Shown: one piece after another, positions 21,914 through 31,511 of the stretch
Position numbering within the stretch: the stretch's first letter is position 1
How the letters are laid out: each line of letters starts with the position of its first letter
Assembly: GCF_030848495.1 (NCBI RefSeq)
Contig: NZ_JAVDDT010000012.1
Coordinates: forward strand, 1-54,102
Length of the DNA stretch: 54,102 nt
From: Natronospira bacteriovora
Lineage (GTDB): Bacteria > Pseudomonadota > Gammaproteobacteria > Natronospirales > Natronospiraceae
Direction of reading: 5' to 3'
The notes under the pieces: model-generated
The model's input: the letters and a program-made list of their open reading frames with translations, nothing else
Databases searched by the model: none
Told to the model about the DNA's origin: nothing
Translations under genes and position numbers: made by a program

Positions 21914-22001
21914 ATCACCCGCTTGCATGCCGGGGCGGCATCCCGTCGGCGGGTGTGGTAACTTCCCCTCTCCTCAAGGCAGCAGGGATCGGCACCGTCT
22001 C

Positions 22002-23162
22002 ATGGATTCCCCGGACGATCAGGGCATCACCCGATTCGAAACACTGGCCGTTCATGAAGGTCGCCAGGTGGACCCGGTCAGCGGCGCGGTCACCCCCGCC
22101 ATCCAGCCCAGTACCACCTTTGAACGCGACGCCGACGGCGGCTATTCCCGCGGGCATGTCTACAGCCGTCAGTCCAACCCCAACCGCCAGCAACTGGAAA
22201 CCTGCCTGGCGGCCCTGGAGGGTGGTCAGTCCGCGCTCGCCTTCGCCTCCGGCAGCGCCGCCACCATGAGCATCCTGCAGCTGCTACGCCCCGGCGATCA
22301 TGTGCTGATCACGGATGACGCCTACCACGGCAGTCGTCACCTGCTTGATACCCTGTTCCGGCAATGGGGTCTGCAGCACGACCGGGTGGACACCACGGAC
22401 ACGGAGGCGGTGGCAGCGGCAATCCGGCCGGATACCCGCCTTCTCTGGATCGAATCCCCATCCAACCCGCTGCAGGGTCTGAGTGACCTGGAGGCCCTGG
22501 GCGCACTGGCCAGCGAGCACGAGATCATCACCGTCTGCGACAACACCCTGGCCAGCCCGGTAGGCCAGAATCCACTCCGACACGGCATGGATCTGGTTTT
22601 GCACAGCAGCACCAAATATCTGGGTGGTCACAGTGATCTGCTGGGTGGCGCCGTCATCCACCGGGACAATTTCGCCCAGGCCCAGGCCCTGCGTGACATC
22701 CAGAGTGCGGGCGGTGCCGTTCCCTCCGCCTTTGATTGCTGGCTGCTCCTGCGCAGCCTGAGCACCTTGTCGGTGCGGGTTCGGGCGCAGGCCGACAGTG
22801 CCCGCACCCTGATGGAGCGCCTGGATGAACATCCGGCCGTGGAAACGGTCTTTCATGCCATGCATCCGAATCACCCGCACCGTGCGCGGGCAAAGCAATA
22901 CCTGCGCGGTGGCGGTGCCCTGTTTGCCTTCACCGTGCGTGGAAAGGCCGATGACGCCATGCGCCTGGTGGCCGCAACGCGACTGTTTACTCGCGCCACC
23001 AGTCTGGGCGGCGTGGAAAGCCTGATCGAGCACCGGGCCTCCATCGAAGGGCCGGGTACACGAACACCGGACACGCTGGTGCGCCTGTCCATCGGACTCG
23101 AGCACGTGGAGGATCTCTGGGCCGATCTGCAACAGGCGCTCGAGCACATTCGAAAGGATTGA
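22002..23162 (+). CDS. PLP-dependent Cys/Met metabolism enzyme (cystathionine synthase/lyase type)
   Basis: A 386-residue fold-type I PLP enzyme of the trans-sulfuration family. Landmarks are AVTPAIQPSTTF near the N-terminus, YSRQSNPN (the phosphate-contacting Y-S/T-R motif), ALAFASGSAAT, DDAYHGS, WIESPSNP, VCDNTLASP and the PLP-binding lysine K205 in SSTKYLGGHSD. The family includes cystathionine gamma-synthase, beta-lyase and gamma-lyase, and sequence alone does not separate them here. The first methionine giving the family N-terminus is at 22002; the ribosome-binding site is weak and distant (AGGG at about 13 bases). It is followed after 47 bases by the S9 peptidase. Confidence 0.88.
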   Translation: MDSPDDQGITRFETLAVHEGRQVDPVSGAVTPAIQPSTTFERDADGGYSRGHVYSRQSNPNRQQLETCLAALEGGQSALAFASGSAATMSILQLLRPGDHVLITDDAYHGSRHLLDTLFRQWGLQHDRVDTTDTEAVAAAIRPDTRLLWIESPSNPLQGLSDLEALGALASEHEIITVCDNTLASPVGQNPLRHGMDLVLHSSTKYLGGHSDLLGGAVIHRDNFAQAQALRDIQSAGGAVPSAFDCWLLLRSLSTLSVRVRAQADSARTLMERLDEHPAVETVFHAMHPNHPHRARAKQYLRGGGALFAFTVRGKADDAMRLVAATRLFTRATSLGGVESLIEHRASIEGPGTRTPDTLVRLSIGLEHVEDLWADLQQALEHIRKD

Positions 23163-23209
23163 TTCGATTTCTCCCCCGATCTGCAATGACATCTCAGTGA
23201 GGAATATTC

Positions 23210-25624
23210 ATGACTGACATGAGAAAACGACTGGCTGCTATTGCGCTGGCCGGGCTGATGGCCCTGCCGGCGATGCTCGTCGCCGACGATAAGATCACCC
23301 TGGAACGCATCATGGCCCACCCGGACTGGCTGGGTAACGCACCCGAAAGCTGGTATTGGCGTGAGAACAACCGGGAAGTCATCTTTCAGCAGAAGCGCGA
23401 AGGTGAAGATATTCGTGATGTCTTCCGTCTGGATGTGGACAGTGGCGAGATCGAACAGGTCAAGCCCCGCGACATGGGGCGTATTGGCACGCCCGGGGGG
23501 GATCTGGACCGAAGCCAGCGCCGACTGGCCTTCGCCCGCAATGGTGATGTCTTCGTCAAGGCCCTCGACTCCGGCAAGCTGCGGCAACTTACCCGCAATG
23601 CCCAGGGCGCCACTGACGTGCGCTGGCTGGCGGATGATTTCCGCGTAACCTGGCGCAGCGGCCAGAGCTACTTCGCCTACGACCTGGAAAGCGGTCTGGT
23701 GGAGCAGCTGGCCGACATCCGTCTGGAGAAGGATCCACTGGCCGAGGAAGAGCGATTCGACTTCCTGGGTGATCAGCAGGCACGCCTGTTCACCACCCTG
23801 ACCCGTGAGCGGGACTCGGAAACGGCGCGCCAGCGTCATGACCGCGAACTGGCCCGCCAGGACCGCAGCCGTCACCACCGGGTACATTTCCTGGGCGATG
23901 ACATCCGCACGCCCGTTCAGAGCATCGCCCCCAGCGGCGACCAGATGCTGCTGGTGATCGAGCCGGCCAATCACGACGGTGGACGCAGCGGCACCATGCC
24001 CGCCTATGTCACCGAGAGCGGCTACGTGGAAGCCCGGGACGTGCGCACCCGGGTCGGCCAGAACCCGCCGGTGGGCCAGAAACTGTGGCTGCTGGACCTG
24101 GAAAGCGGTGAACGCCGGGAACTGGACCTGTCCGCCCTGCCCGGCATCGATCAGGATCCGCTGGCAGACCTTCGGCCCCAGGCCCTGGAATGGCATGTGG
24201 CCCACGGTGCCCCGCGGTATCAGGTGGAGCAGGCACTGAAGGCCCCGGATCAGCGTGACGTCCGCGTCATGGGCATCCGCTGGGATCGGGACAACAACCG
24301 GGCCGCCGTCATGCTGCGCGCCGTGGACAACAAGGACCGCTGGATCGCCGTGGTGGATCCCGAATCGGGCGACATGCGCAGCTGGCACCGCCTCACGGAT
24401 CCGGCCTGGATCAACTGGGCCTTCAACGAGTTCGACTGGCTGCCCGATGGCAGCGGCCTGTGGTACCTGTCCGAGGAAAGCGGCTTCGCCCACCTCTACG
24501 TCAGCCAGCGCCCCAACCGTTCCCGTGCCCTGACCGAAGGCCGCTTCAAGGTCAACAACATTCAGCTGAGCCGTGACGGCGAGTGGTTCTATCTGCGCGC
24601 CAACGCCCCCCACCCCGGGATCTATGAAATCTTCCGCGTGCCGGTGGCTGGCGGTGAGCTGGAACAGCTCACCGAGCTGGGTGGCCAGAACGATTACCGC
24701 CTTTCGCCCCGGGGCGACCGCCTGATCGTGGAGCACGCCAATGCCATGACGCCGCCGGAACTGTACGGTGTCAAGGTGGGTGAGCCGGCCTCCGCGACTC
24801 GCCTGACCCACACCGTGTCCGAGGCCTTCCTCGAGCGGGACTGGATTGCGCCGAAGTTCGTGGAGGTGCCTTCCTCCCATGTGAATGACCCCATTCACAC
24901 CCGCCTCTATCTGCCGCCGGACTTCGACCCCGAGCAGGAATACCCGGCCGTTTTCTTCGTCCACGGCGCCGGCTATCTGCAGAATGCCCACCAGGGCTGG
25001 TCGAACTATTTCCGGGAGTTCATGTTCCACAGCCTGCTGGCCCATGAAGGCTATGTGGTCATGGACATGGATTACCGTGCCTCGGCCGGTTATGGGCGGG
25101 ACTGGCGCACGGCCATCTATCGCCAGATGGGGCATCCGGAACTGGAAGACCATGTGGACGGCGTCCACTGGGTAATCGAGAACTACAGCGTGGACCCGGA
25201 TCGCATCGGCATCTACGGTGGTTCCTACGGCGGTTTCATGACCTTCATGGCCCTGTTCCGTGAACCAGGCATGTTCGCTGCCGGTGCGGCCCTGCGCCCG
25301 GTGAGCGACTGGGCCCATTACAACCACCCATACACGTCCAACATCCTCAACACGCCACTGCTAGACCCCATGGCCTTCGAGAAAAGCTCGCCCATCGAGT
25401 TTGCCGAAGGTCTGGAAGCCCCGTTGCTGATCACCAGCGGCATGCTGGATGACAATGTCTTCTATCAGGATGTGGTGCGCCTTACCCAGCGCCTGCTGGA
25501 ACTGGAAAAGGAAGACTTCGAAAACGCCATGTATCCCCTGGAGCCCCACGGCTTCGTGCACCCGGAAGCGTGGCTGGATCAGTATCGGCGGATCTACAAG
25601 CTGTTCGACCAGCATGTGAGATAA
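23210..25624 (+). CDS. S9-family peptidase, dipeptidyl-peptidase IV-like, exported
   Basis: An 804-residue secreted serine peptidase. A signal peptide spans about residues 1-26 (basic start, hydrophobic core, LVA before DD). Residues about 30-530 form a beta-propeller-type domain and about 540-804 the alpha/beta-hydrolase domain. The catalytic triad is S672 in GGSYGG, D747 in GMLDDN and H780 in PHGF. The start at 23210 has GAGGAAT just upstream. It is followed by a strong terminator. The likely role is removal of dipeptides (often Xaa-Pro) from peptides in the periplasm or outside. A second, distant S9 peptidase lies at 50559-52835. Confidence 0.9.
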   Translation: MTDMRKRLAAIALAGLMALPAMLVADDKITLERIMAHPDWLGNAPESWYWRENNREVIFQQKREGEDIRDVFRLDVDSGEIEQVKPRDMGRIGTPGGDLDRSQRRLAFARNGDVFVKALDSGKLRQLTRNAQGATDVRWLADDFRVTWRSGQSYFAYDLESGLVEQLADIRLEKDPLAEEERFDFLGDQQARLFTTLTRERDSETARQRHDRELARQDRSRHHRVHFLGDDIRTPVQSIAPSGDQMLLVIEPANHDGGRSGTMPAYVTESGYVEARDVRTRVGQNPPVGQKLWLLDLESGERRELDLSALPGIDQDPLADLRPQALEWHVAHGAPRYQVEQALKAPDQRDVRVMGIRWDRDNNRAAVMLRAVDNKDRWIAVVDPESGDMRSWHRLTDPAWINWAFNEFDWLPDGSGLWYLSEESGFAHLYVSQRPNRSRALTEGRFKVNNIQLSRDGEWFYLRANAPHPGIYEIFRVPVAGGELEQLTELGGQNDYRLSPRGDRLIVEHANAMTPPELYGVKVGEPASATRLTHTVSEAFLERDWIAPKFVEVPSSHVNDPIHTRLYLPPDFDPEQEYPAVFFVHGAGYLQNAHQGWSNYFREFMFHSLLAHEGYVVMDMDYRASAGYGRDWRTAIYRQMGHPELEDHVDGVHWVIENYSVDPDRIGIYGGSYGGFMTFMALFREPGMFAAGAALRPVSDWAHYNHPYTSNILNTPLLDPMAFEKSSPIEFAEGLEAPLLITSGMLDDNVFYQDVVRLTQRLLELEKEDFENAMYPLEPHGFVHPEAWLDQYRRIYKLFDQHVR

Positions 25625-25651
25625 GGCCACAGGAAGTCGATGGCTCGAAGG

Positions 25652-25754
<103 letters not shown>

Positions 25755-25897
25755 ACAAATGCGTAGGGAACGTATTTGAACTCGCGCTCTGCGCGAGGCC
25801 CCGACCAACGGGAGGGGTAAGTCTCATGGATGAGACGCATGACGACAACGATGGCCTTGGCAGGGACACCGCGCTTCATGATGACTACAATGGGCCC

Positions 25898-27124
25898 ATG
25901 AAAACCTACCTCGTGGGCGGCGCGGTCCGTGACAAGTTGCTGGGTATTCCCGTGAAGGAGCGGGACTGGGTGGTCGTGGGTGCGACACCCGATGAAATGA
26001 CCGACCAGGGCTTTCGGCCCGTGGGGCGTGACTTCCCCGTGTTTCTTCACCCGCAGACCAGTGAGGAATACGCGCTGGCCCGCACGGAGCGCAAGAGCGG
26101 CCGGGGTTATCACGGTTTCCGCTTTCACGCCGATCCCTCTGTCAGCCTGGAAGAGGATCTCGCGCGCCGGGATCTGACCGTCAATGCCATGGCCGAGGAT
26201 GAACAGGGCCGGCTGATCGATCCCCATGGTGGCCGTCGGGATCTGGAGGCGCGTTGCCTGCGCCATGTCACCGAAGCCTTTGCCGAAGACCCCCTGCGCG
26301 TGCTGCGCGTGGCCCGCTTTGCCGCCCGTTTCCATCACCTGGGCTTTTCCATTGCCGGGGAAACCCTGGCGCTGATGCAGGATTTGTCCACGGCCGAGGA
26401 ACTGGGCGCCTTGAGCCCGGAACGGGTGTGGCAGGAAAGCGAACGCGCCCTCGGTGAGGCCGCGCCACAGGTCTATTTTCAGGTATTGAGGGACTGCGGT
26501 GCGCTGGCTCACCTTTTCCCGGAGGTGGATGCGCTCTTCGGCGTGCCACAACCGGCCAGGTACCACCCGGAGGTGGATACCGGACTGCATACCCTGCTTG
26601 TGCTCGAGCAGGCGGCCCGGCTGAGCAAAGACACGGTCGTTCGCTTTGCGGCCCTGGTGCATGACCTGGGCAAGGGCGTGACGCCGGAACGATACTGGCC
26701 CAGTCATCATGGCCACGAGAAGAAAGGCGTAAAACAGGTTCAGAACCTGTGCCGGCGCCTGCGTATTCCCAGTCGCCATGAACGGGCCGGCTGCCAGGCT
26801 TCCCGCTGGCACCTGCACGTTCACCGCGCACTGGAACTGAAACCCGCCACCATCCTCAAGGTGTTCAAAGGCTGTGATGCCTTCCGCCAGCCCGAGAATC
26901 TGGAACGGCTGCTGCTGGCCAGTGAAGCGGATGCCCGCGGCCGCACCGGGCTTGAGAACCGGGACTACCCCCAGGCCGATTACCTGCGCCGCTGTTACCA
27001 GGCCGCGGCCGCGATAAGCGGAAGGGACGTGGATGGCGAACGCTTTCAGGGCAAGGCCTTTGGCGAGGAACTGGATCGTTTGCGGGTGGAGGGGATTGGG
27101 CGAGTTCTGAGTTCTGAGTTCTGA
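25898..27124 (+). CDS. cca: Multifunctional CCA tRNA nucleotidyltransferase
   Basis: Cca adds or repairs the 3' CCA end of tRNAs. The 408-residue protein aligns by eye with E. coli Cca from the start: [71 protein letters not shown], and the HD-domain segment VHDLGKG with HHGHE. The start at 25898 gives the conserved family N-terminus. An in-frame ATG at 25826, which has a much better GGGAGGGG ribosome-binding site, would add 24 acidic residues, so the true start is open. The last six codons and the stop lie inside a heptanucleotide repeat array, and inverted repeat copies flank the gene. Confidence 0.95.
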   Translation: MKTYLVGGAVRDKLLGIPVKERDWVVVGATPDEMTDQGFRPVGRDFPVFLHPQTSEEYALARTERKSGRGYHGFRFHADPSVSLEEDLARRDLTVNAMAEDEQGRLIDPHGGRRDLEARCLRHVTEAFAEDPLRVLRVARFAARFHHLGFSIAGETLALMQDLSTAEELGALSPERVWQESERALGEAAPQVYFQVLRDCGALAHLFPEVDALFGVPQPARYHPEVDTGLHTLLVLEQAARLSKDTVVRFAALVHDLGKGVTPERYWPSHHGHEKKGVKQVQNLCRRLRIPSRHERAGCQASRWHLHVHRALELKPATILKVFKGCDAFRQPENLERLLLASEADARGRTGLENRDYPQADYLRRCYQAAAAISGRDVDGERFQGKAFGEELDRLRVEGIGRVLSSEF

Positions 27125-27160
27125 GTTCTGAGTTCTGAGTGCTGAGTTCTGAGTGCTGAG
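27102..27160 (+). repeat. Heptanucleotide tandem array at the cca 3' end
   Basis: Eight head-to-tail 7-base units run from 27102 to 27157, plus a partial GAG: six are GAGTTCT and two (27137-27143 and 27151-27157) are GAGTGCT. The first three units encode the last residues VLSSEF and the stop codon of cca (27122-27124). The remaining units are non-coding. Confidence 0.95.
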
Positions 27161-27172
27161 GTGGCAGTGCCG

Positions 27173-27258
27173 GTCGTAGTCGTAATCGTAATCGTAGTCG
27201 TAATCGGCTTTTTCGGAAGACCTTAAAAGATCGATTACGATTACGACTACGATTACGA
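27173..27258 (-). repeat. Hexamer-armed palindromic repeat, copy 2
   Basis: The left arm (27173-27205) is built of TCGTAA/TCGTAG hexamers and the right arm (27232-27258) of the complementary TTACGA/CTACGA hexamers, around a core with CTTTTTCGGAAGACCTTAAAAG. The arms can pair in several registers to form a stem of about 25 bp. Read on the minus strand, the core plus GCCGATTACGA matches copy 1 at 25685-25754. Confidence 0.8.
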
Positions 27259-27301
27259 GGGCAAGGCTCGGCGCGGCCTCGCCTTGCCTCGCCCTGCCGG
27301 G

Positions 27302-28228
27302 TCAGGGGTACCAGGTGACGCCAATCCCCACCGAATGACTCGCGTCAAAGCCGTCGGTCTGGGTTCGTCCGACTTCCAGACGCAGATCCCAGGCAGCGGA
27401 AAGCGGCTGCAGATAACTGAGAATGATGCTGTCCGCGTCACGCCCGTCCACGGCGGATCGGTCACGGCTGACATAGACTGACAAGTCGCGATAATTCCCC
27501 AGGTCGTAACGGGCGTCCAGGTAAACGCTACGATCCAGAAAACCCTGGGCCAGTGTCACGGCTGAAGCGGAATAGCGCTCCACCTGGTCGCGGGCAGCCA
27601 ACTGGGTCGGGTCACGATCGTAATCGTAGTGGGTAAAACCAGCGGCGAAGGTCCATTCCTCGCTGGGACGATAACGCAGACGAAGCCCTAGATTGATGGC
27701 CCGGGTGTCGTAGTCTTCGGCAATTACCTCGCCGTCATCCGGGTCGCCGGGGTTCACGGGGATGTTGATAGGTGGGCCTTCCGCACCATTTCGGTCGCGT
27801 CGGGCCGGGGCCCCCGCTTCCAGCGTGATCCAGCGCGCGCCCGCGTTGGCGGAAAAACCCCATTGATCGAAATCACGCGCCAGGATGAAGGCAACCCGGT
27901 CACTGATGATGTCTCCGCGACGCCCCCAACGCTCGTAATAGCCGGTCAACCGCCACTCGTCATCCAGGCGCAGCATGCCACCGACGGACTGGCGTCGGGT
28001 GTCCATATCCTGTTCACTGCCATTGATCCAGGTTTCACCGAGACTGACAAAGGCCAGGCCGCGCTCGCCGATGGTCCGGTCCAGGGAGATGAGAAAACTT
28101 CGGGAATCCGCATCACTGGCACGAAACTCGGATTCCGCCACCCAGTCCCCGGCCATCCCGGTCGGAGACAGCAGAAACGCACACAGAAAAAAGACCATCC
28201 CGAAAACGTGCTTAGAATGAACGTACAT
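27302..28228 (-). CDS. Predicted outer-membrane beta-barrel protein
   Basis: A 308-residue exported protein with a signal peptide at about residues 1-27 (ending MAG). The mature part alternates polar and aromatic/hydrophobic residues in short strands separated by charged turns, and ends in a strand finishing GVTWYP, as in outer-membrane barrels. About ten to twelve strands can be guessed. I do not recognise a named family. The start at 28228 follows GGGATCC and precedes the signal peptide at once; the upstream in-frame start would add 22 residues with no export signal. It lies downstream of the methyltransferase gene on the same strand, 62 bases away. Confidence 0.72.
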   Translation of the reverse strand: MYVHSKHVFGMVFFLCAFLLSPTGMAGDWVAESEFRASDADSRSFLISLDRTIGERGLAFVSLGETWINGSEQDMDTRRQSVGGMLRLDDEWRLTGYYERWGRRGDIISDRVAFILARDFDQWGFSANAGARWITLEAGAPARRDRNGAEGPPINIPVNPGDPDDGEVIAEDYDTRAINLGLRLRYRPSEEWTFAAGFTHYDYDRDPTQLAARDQVERYSASAVTLAQGFLDRSVYLDARYDLGNYRDLSVYVSRDRSAVDGRDADSIILSYLQPLSAAWDLRLEVGRTQTDGFDASHSVGIGVTWYP

Positions 28229-28290
28229 GCCGGATCCCAATGAATGTCGAGTGCCACCCCGTGTCGATCTGATTATCTCAGCATCAGAAC

Positions 28291-29511
28291 TCACAACCGC
28301 ATCCGCAGATCCCGGAAACCGAAGCCGCTCATGCCGATGTCATCACCGCGGGCAAAGCCGATGACCTTGAAACGCTCGCCCATCTCGCCCGGCAGGGTGA
28401 GCAGTTTCACTTCCTGGGCCAGCTTGAGCTGACTGAGGGTATCTTCCGGGTTCACATGCGCCACATGCCGGTCGATACCGGCCCCCAGCAGAAAATGGGC
28501 CTGGGTGGTGTATCCCAGCAGGGAGCAGCCGGCCTGGACGGCGGTCTCGGCAACGGCGGTAAAGTCCACCCAGGCGGTGATGTCCTGAATGCCCGGATGA
28601 AGAAAGGGATCTTCGTGGGCGCGATGCCGGTAATGGCACATGAGCGTGCCACGACCTCGATCGGGCATGTAGTACTCGCGCCGGGGCAGGCCGTAGTCCA
28701 CCAGTAGAGCGGCGCCGCGCCGGAGGCAGCCGGCGATCCGTTCCACCAGTGCCGGCATGGCCGTGGAGACCTCGGACTCATAGCCCTCGGGCAGCTTGCG
28801 ACCCAGCTCTTCCTCGATGGCACGGACCCGCTCGGACAGATCCCGGTCATGGGGCATTTCCCGCCAACTGAAACCCTCGCCCTTGCGGGCCACGCCCAGG
28901 CGGCGCACCGCGCCGCCGCGAATGCGGAAACGCTCCACCGGCAGGGCGTCCAGCACCTCATTGGCCAGCACCACACCGCGCAGGGCCTCGGGAAAATCAT
29001 CCAGCCAGAAGACGCGGTCCGCCAGATCCGGCACCCGCTCTTCCAGGGTACGCGCCTGCCGTTCCCTGAGTTCGGCACTCACTTCAAGAATGAGGTATCG
29101 CTCCGGCAGGCAGCCGCTGCTGGCCAGACGGTCCAGTACCGAGGCCGCCATGGCGCCGGAACCCGCACCCAGCTCAAGGATGTCACCGCCGCCCAGACGG
29201 TCCAGCACCTGGGCGGCCTGATCAGCGAGGCAGAAACTGAACAGGGAGGACATTTCCGGAGCGGTGATGAAATCGCCCGCCTCGCCGAACTTGCGCGCAC
29301 CCGCGCTGTAGTAACCCAGCCCCGGGGCATACAGGGCCAGGTCCATGAACCGGGAAAAGGGAATGACACCGTCGGCTTCATCGATGATGCGGGCGATATG
29401 CGCCCGAACCTCGCGGCTATGCGCCTCGGCGTCCGGGGGCGGAGGCGGCAGCACACCTTCGTCACCGGGACGGATGCGCGAACCGCTGTTGCGATTGCTA
29501 TGGTCGCTCAT
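28291..29511 (-). CDS. SAM-dependent methyltransferase, MidA/NDUFAF7-like
   Basis: A 406-residue protein of the Methyltransf_28 family. Landmarks are the N-terminal FMDLALYAPGLGYYSAGARKFG followed by GDFITAPE, the SAM-binding ILELGAGSGAMA, LANEVLDALPVERF, and the VDYGLPRREYY segment. The eukaryotic relative NDUFAF7 methylates an arginine of a complex I subunit; bacterial substrates are not settled. The start at 29511 has TAAGG at the right distance, whereas an upstream start would overlap the divergent reductase gene. A Pro-rich stretch follows the start (about residues 19-24). Confidence 0.88.
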   Translation of the reverse strand: MSDHSNRNSGSRIRPGDEGVLPPPPPDAEAHSREVRAHIARIIDEADGVIPFSRFMDLALYAPGLGYYSAGARKFGEAGDFITAPEMSSLFSFCLADQAAQVLDRLGGGDILELGAGSGAMAASVLDRLASSGCLPERYLILEVSAELRERQARTLEERVPDLADRVFWLDDFPEALRGVVLANEVLDALPVERFRIRGGAVRRLGVARKGEGFSWREMPHDRDLSERVRAIEEELGRKLPEGYESEVSTAMPALVERIAGCLRRGAALLVDYGLPRREYYMPDRGRGTLMCHYRHRAHEDPFLHPGIQDITAWVDFTAVAETAVQAGCSLLGYTTQAHFLLGAGIDRHVAHVNPEDTLSQLKLAQEVKLLTLPGEMGERFKVIGFARGDDIGMSGFGFRDLRMRL

Positions 29512-29566
29512 GAGCCTTAGTCTGCCCTGATCAAACGTTGCGGATGGCCGGGAGGCACCGAAAACC

Positions 29567-30319
29567 ATGCAGGATAATACACCCTCGCTGGCCGGAAAAA
29601 CGGTCCTGGTCACTGGCGCGGCCCGGCGAATCGGGGCGACCATCGCCGACAGGCTGCACGGGGCGGGGATGAACGTAGTCATCCACTACCGCCATTCCGG
29701 CGAGGAAGCCCAGGCCCTGAGCACCAAACTCAATGCCCGTCGCCCGGATTCCGCGGTCACGGCCCAGGCCGACCTGCTGGCACCGGACGGATTCCCTTCC
29801 CTGATCAAGACCGCCGAACAATGGGGTGGCCTGGATGTACTGATCAACAATGCCTCCAGCTTCTATCCCACACCCATGAGCGAGGCTGACGAGAACCAAT
29901 GGGATGATCTCATCGGCAGCAACCTCAAGGGCCCCTTCTTTCTGGCCCAGGCAGCGATGGAAAACCTGCGTAATCGCCGCGGCCAGATCATCAACATCAT
30001 CGATATCCACGCTTTCCGGCCACTGGGGGAGCACCCCATCTACTGCGCGGCCAAGGCCGGACTGGCCATGCTGACACGCAGCCTGGCCAAGGAGCTTGCG
30101 CCCTGGGTTCGGGTCAACGGCATCGCACCGGGGGCCATCCTGTGGCCGGAACAGGGCATGGACGACGCCACCCGTCGCCACGTTCTGGACCGGGTACCCC
30201 TGCAGTGCACGGGCAAACCGGAGGACATCGCCGCGGCCGCCCTGTTCCTGATCCGGGATGCCCCCTACGTGAACGGGCATATACTGCCGGTGGATGGTGG
30301 CCGCAGCGCCGTGGAATAG
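29567..30319 (+). CDS. Pteridine reductase (SDR family, FolM-like)
   Basis: A 250-residue short-chain dehydrogenase/reductase. The cofactor motif is TGAARRIG (16-23), the T-G-x3-R-x-G form typical of pteridine reductases rather than the usual T-G-x3-G-x-G. It is followed by NNAS and the catalytic Y159-x3-K163. Enzymes of this type reduce dihydrobiopterin/dihydromonapterin or dihydrofolate with NADPH. It is divergent from the methyltransferase gene with only 55 bases between the starts. It also fits functionally with folB/folK elsewhere in the window. Confidence 0.88.
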   Translation: MQDNTPSLAGKTVLVTGAARRIGATIADRLHGAGMNVVIHYRHSGEEAQALSTKLNARRPDSAVTAQADLLAPDGFPSLIKTAEQWGGLDVLINNASSFYPTPMSEADENQWDDLIGSNLKGPFFLAQAAMENLRNRRGQIINIIDIHAFRPLGEHPIYCAAKAGLAMLTRSLAKELAPWVRVNGIAPGAILWPEQGMDDATRRHVLDRVPLQCTGKPEDIAAAALFLIRDAPYVNGHILPVDGGRSAVE

Positions 30320-30392
30320 GCGCCGCCTGGAACCGTCATGCCCACGGACGAGTCTGATGCAGGAGACAGCACACATCATGGGAGGCCGTCGA

Positions 30393-30959
30393 GTGAGAAC
30401 CGCAAGCACCTTGCTGTGCACCCTTGTTGCCCTGGCCTGGCTGACCGGCTGTGCCACCACCCGGGCCGAGTACGACCGTGAGGCGGACTTCAGTCGCTAC
30501 CAGACCTTCGCCTGGTCGGAGCCAGAGCGGCGCGAGGTTCGCGACCCGGTGCTGGACAGCGAACTGCTGGATCGGCGGGTGGAACGCGCCGTTCGCGACG
30601 CCCTGCGTGAAAAGGGCTTTCGCGAAGTGGCGGTGGACGAAGCCGATTTCATCGTCACCTACCACATCACCTCGCGGGAACGGGTCTACACCAGCCCCAA
30701 TGTCCGCGTGCACCTGAGCTATGGCCGTGGCTATCGTTACTACCCGCACTGGCACGATCCGTTCTACGGCCCCTACCCCTACGAGCATCGCAGCTACCGG
30801 GAAGGCACACTGATCATTGACATCGTGGACCGGGAACGGGAAGAGCTGGTCTGGCGCAGCTGGCGGGCCAGCGAGGCGCGCCAGGATCAGTTCTCCGAGA
30901 GCCAGGTGAACCGCCGCGTCGAGCGCATTCTGCGGGAATTCCCGCCCGCAAGGAGTTGA
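30393..30959 (+). CDS. DUF4136 lipoprotein, paralog A
   Basis: A 188-residue lipoprotein with lipobox LTGC (C20 from this start). The mature part opens TRAEYDREADFSRYQTFAW and continues with the VDEADFIVTYHI strand, matching DUF4136, a family of unknown function. A Tyr/His/Pro-rich loop sits at about residues 110-135. The start is taken as GTG at 30393, which has GGGAGG 7 bases upstream; an ATG at 30378 (AGGAG 12 bases away) would add five residues and is the alternative. It is followed 7 bases later by a paralog, so the pair is a tandem duplication. Confidence 0.82.
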   Translation: MRTASTLLCTLVALAWLTGCATTRAEYDREADFSRYQTFAWSEPERREVRDPVLDSELLDRRVERAVRDALREKGFREVAVDEADFIVTYHITSRERVYTSPNVRVHLSYGRGYRYYPHWHDPFYGPYPYEHRSYREGTLIIDIVDREREELVWRSWRASEARQDQFSESQVNRRVERILREFPPARS

Positions 30960-30966
30960 GGCCATC

Positions 30967-31503
30967 ATGAACCGCCACCGCCCCGTCCTGCTGCTGCCCC
31001 TTCTGGCGTTGCTGCTCGCCTGTGCCGCGCCGGTCAAGACCGAATACGACCGCCAGGCGGATCTCGATCAGCTGCAGCGCTTTGCCTGGCAGGCGCCAGG
31101 CCAGCACGCGGTGGAAGATCCGGTTCTGGATTTCACACTGCTGGATGTGCGCGTGGCGCGGGCCGCGGAAATCGTACTGAGTCAGCGCGGCTTCCAGGTG
31201 GTTGACGCCGCAGAAGCGGATTTCCTGGTGACCTATCACCTGATTGAACGTAGCCAGCCGTCCGGTTCCGGGGCCAGCATCGGCATCGGCATGGGCAGTG
31301 GCGGCTTTGGCACCGGCGTGGCGGTGGGAACCAGCCGCAGCCGCATGCAGCGGGTCATTCTCATCGACATCCTCGATGCCGACAGCGGCGCCCTGCTCTG
31401 GCGCGGCTGGCATGATCGCAGTGAACGCCAGGACCGCCTCGATACACCCGGCCTGGAGCGCCTGCTTGGCCAGGTGCTGGATCGGTTCCCACCCGGCCGC
31501 TGA
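30967..31503 (+). CDS. DUF4136 lipoprotein, paralog B
   Basis: A 178-residue lipoprotein with lipobox LLAC (C19). Its mature start TEYDRQADLDQLQRFAW and the AEADFLVTYHL strand repeat those of the preceding gene, so it is the second copy of a tandem DUF4136 pair. In place of the Tyr/His-rich loop it has a Gly/Ser-rich stretch (about residues 98-120). AAGGAG precedes the ATG. The two probably share one transcript and may form hetero-assemblies at the outer membrane; that is inference. Confidence 0.85.
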   Translation: MNRHRPVLLLPLLALLLACAAPVKTEYDRQADLDQLQRFAWQAPGQHAVEDPVLDFTLLDVRVARAAEIVLSQRGFQVVDAAEADFLVTYHLIERSQPSGSGASIGIGMGSGGFGTGVAVGTSRSRMQRVILIDILDADSGALLWRGWHDRSERQDRLDTPGLERLLGQVLDRFPPGR

Positions 31504-31511
31504 CCCCCGCC

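Noticed and set aside
21914-22001. SAM or other sulfur riboswitch before the Cys/Met-metabolism gene
   Set aside because: Only 88 bases are available and none of the conserved SAM-riboswitch helices or K-turn sequences is visible.
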